In this document: in pieces, positions 40,929 through 41,076 of the stretch
Position numbering within the stretch: position 1 is the first letter of the stretch
Layout of the letters: each line of letters opens with the position of its first letter
Assembly (NCBI GenBank): GCA_947467375.1
Contig: CANIHL010000010.1
Coordinates: 1-41,076 of the forward strand
Direction of reading: 5' to 3'
Length of the DNA stretch: 41,076 bases
Source of the DNA: Acidimicrobiaceae bacterium
Lineage (GTDB): Bacteria; Actinomycetota; Acidimicrobiia; Acidimicrobiales; Ilumatobacteraceae
Translations under genes and position numbers: made by a program
The notes under the pieces: model-generated
What the model was told of the DNA's origin: nothing
The model's database searches: none
The model's input: only the letters and a program-made list of their open reading frames with translations

Positions 40929-41076
40929 ATGAGGAAAATCGCTCAAACCCGTCAGGTTGAAGTTGGAATTCGCGACTTGAAGAGCCAATTCAGTAAGTAC
41001 ATCGATCGTGTCCAAAAGGGAGACGAAATCATCGTGACAGAACACGGAAAACCGGTTGCGCGCATTAGCCCAGTCA
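40929..41076 (+). CDS. Phd/YefM-type antitoxin, N-terminal part (cut by window edge)
   Basis: The ATG at 40929 opens a frame that runs off the window after 49 codons. The segment RQVEVGIRDLKSQFSKYIDR followed by VQKGDEIIVTEHGKPVARISPV is the Phd/YefM-type antitoxin core, a DNA-binding dimer that represses its own operon and neutralises a partner toxin. The toxin, often a VapC/PIN-type or RelE-type protein, would lie just downstream, outside the window. A TACAAT box at 40917-40922 is a possible -10 element, leaving a very short leader. It follows the S51-like gene by 78 bases and seems to begin a separate unit. Confidence 0.85.
   Translation, partial: MRKIAQTRQVEVGIRDLKSQFSKYIDRVQKGDEIIVTEHGKPVARISPV

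Noticed and set aside
40668-41045. 125-codon minus-strand frame at the right edge
   Set aside because: It is antisense to both the CysRS-like C-terminus and the antitoxin start, each with recognisable motifs.
1-41076. CRISPR array, rRNA genes or complete insertion sequence
   Set aside because: I saw no regularly spaced repeats, no rRNA-like stretch and no transposase; the only mobile-element sign is the recombinase fragment between the tRNA repeats.

Overview
The window looks like a chromosomal segment of an actinobacterium, most likely an aquatic member of the class Acidimicrobiia. The evidence is an HU-type nucleoid protein with a Lys/Ala/Pro-rich tail, an SCO6745-family protein, a MftD-type flavoprotein, a P450 with a 3Fe-4S ferredoxin, paired ABC-F ATPases, and dense gene packing. 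Base composition by eye is near 50% G+C, low for many actinobacteria. The taxon is an inference; there is no rRNA in the window. No stretch above 300 bases lacks a gene or RNA. The longest thin stretches are 614-894 (tRNA and its flanks) and 4776-5063 (two doubtful small ORFs).

Layout. (1) 1-3391: the 3' end of a thymidine phosphorylase gene, a small membrane protein, and a tRNA-Arg(CCU). A 2.1-kb stretch follows, bounded by the tRNA and a degenerate second copy of it. It holds a small lipoprotein, a 5'-truncated tyrosine recombinase and a secreted protein, and reads as the remnant of a tRNA-integrated element. A TspO-family gene abuts the right repeat. (2) 3415-9316: redox and housekeeping genes (nitroreductase, DUF2855 protein, quinone oxidoreductase-like MDR protein, HU, DUF1348 protein, Old Yellow Enzyme family protein). 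(3) 9321-21189: the main accessory block. Two distinct FAD/folate dehydrogenases of the dimethylglycine/sarcosine dehydrogenase type are divergently arranged. The rightward one heads a tight run of a non-pyrrolysine MttB-like methyltransferase, a MftD-like flavin oxidase, an alkylsulfatase-like metallo-beta-lactamase protein and a formylglycine-type sulfatase. (4) 21190-28102: a GNAT coupled to a Uup-type ABC-F ATPase, an M20 amidohydrolase, a second ABC-F ATPase and an MFS transporter. (5) 28112-34829: hydrolases, an SCO6745-family protein, an AlkB-like dioxygenase, a homocysteine S-methyltransferase-like enzyme with a RhtB/LysE exporter, a cupredoxin lipoprotein and a ferredoxin-P450 pair. 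(6) 34846-41076: an MMPL transporter, a phosphonate monoester hydrolase-like sulfatase, an alpha/beta hydrolase overlapping a two-part protein (peptidase S51-like region plus a cysteinyl-tRNA-synthetase-like C-terminus), and the start of a Phd/YefM-type antitoxin.

Working together. The 9.3-21.2 kb block is best read as a catabolic module for a methylated amine, possibly one carrying a sulfate ester. The sulfatases would expose the substrate, the MttB-like protein and the FAD/GcvT-type dehydrogenases would remove methyl groups to tetrahydrofolate, and the MftD-like flavoenzyme would oxidise an amine or alpha-hydroxy intermediate. No corrinoid protein, corrinoid reactivase or other mycofactocin gene lies in the window, so the substrate and the exact chemistry are open.
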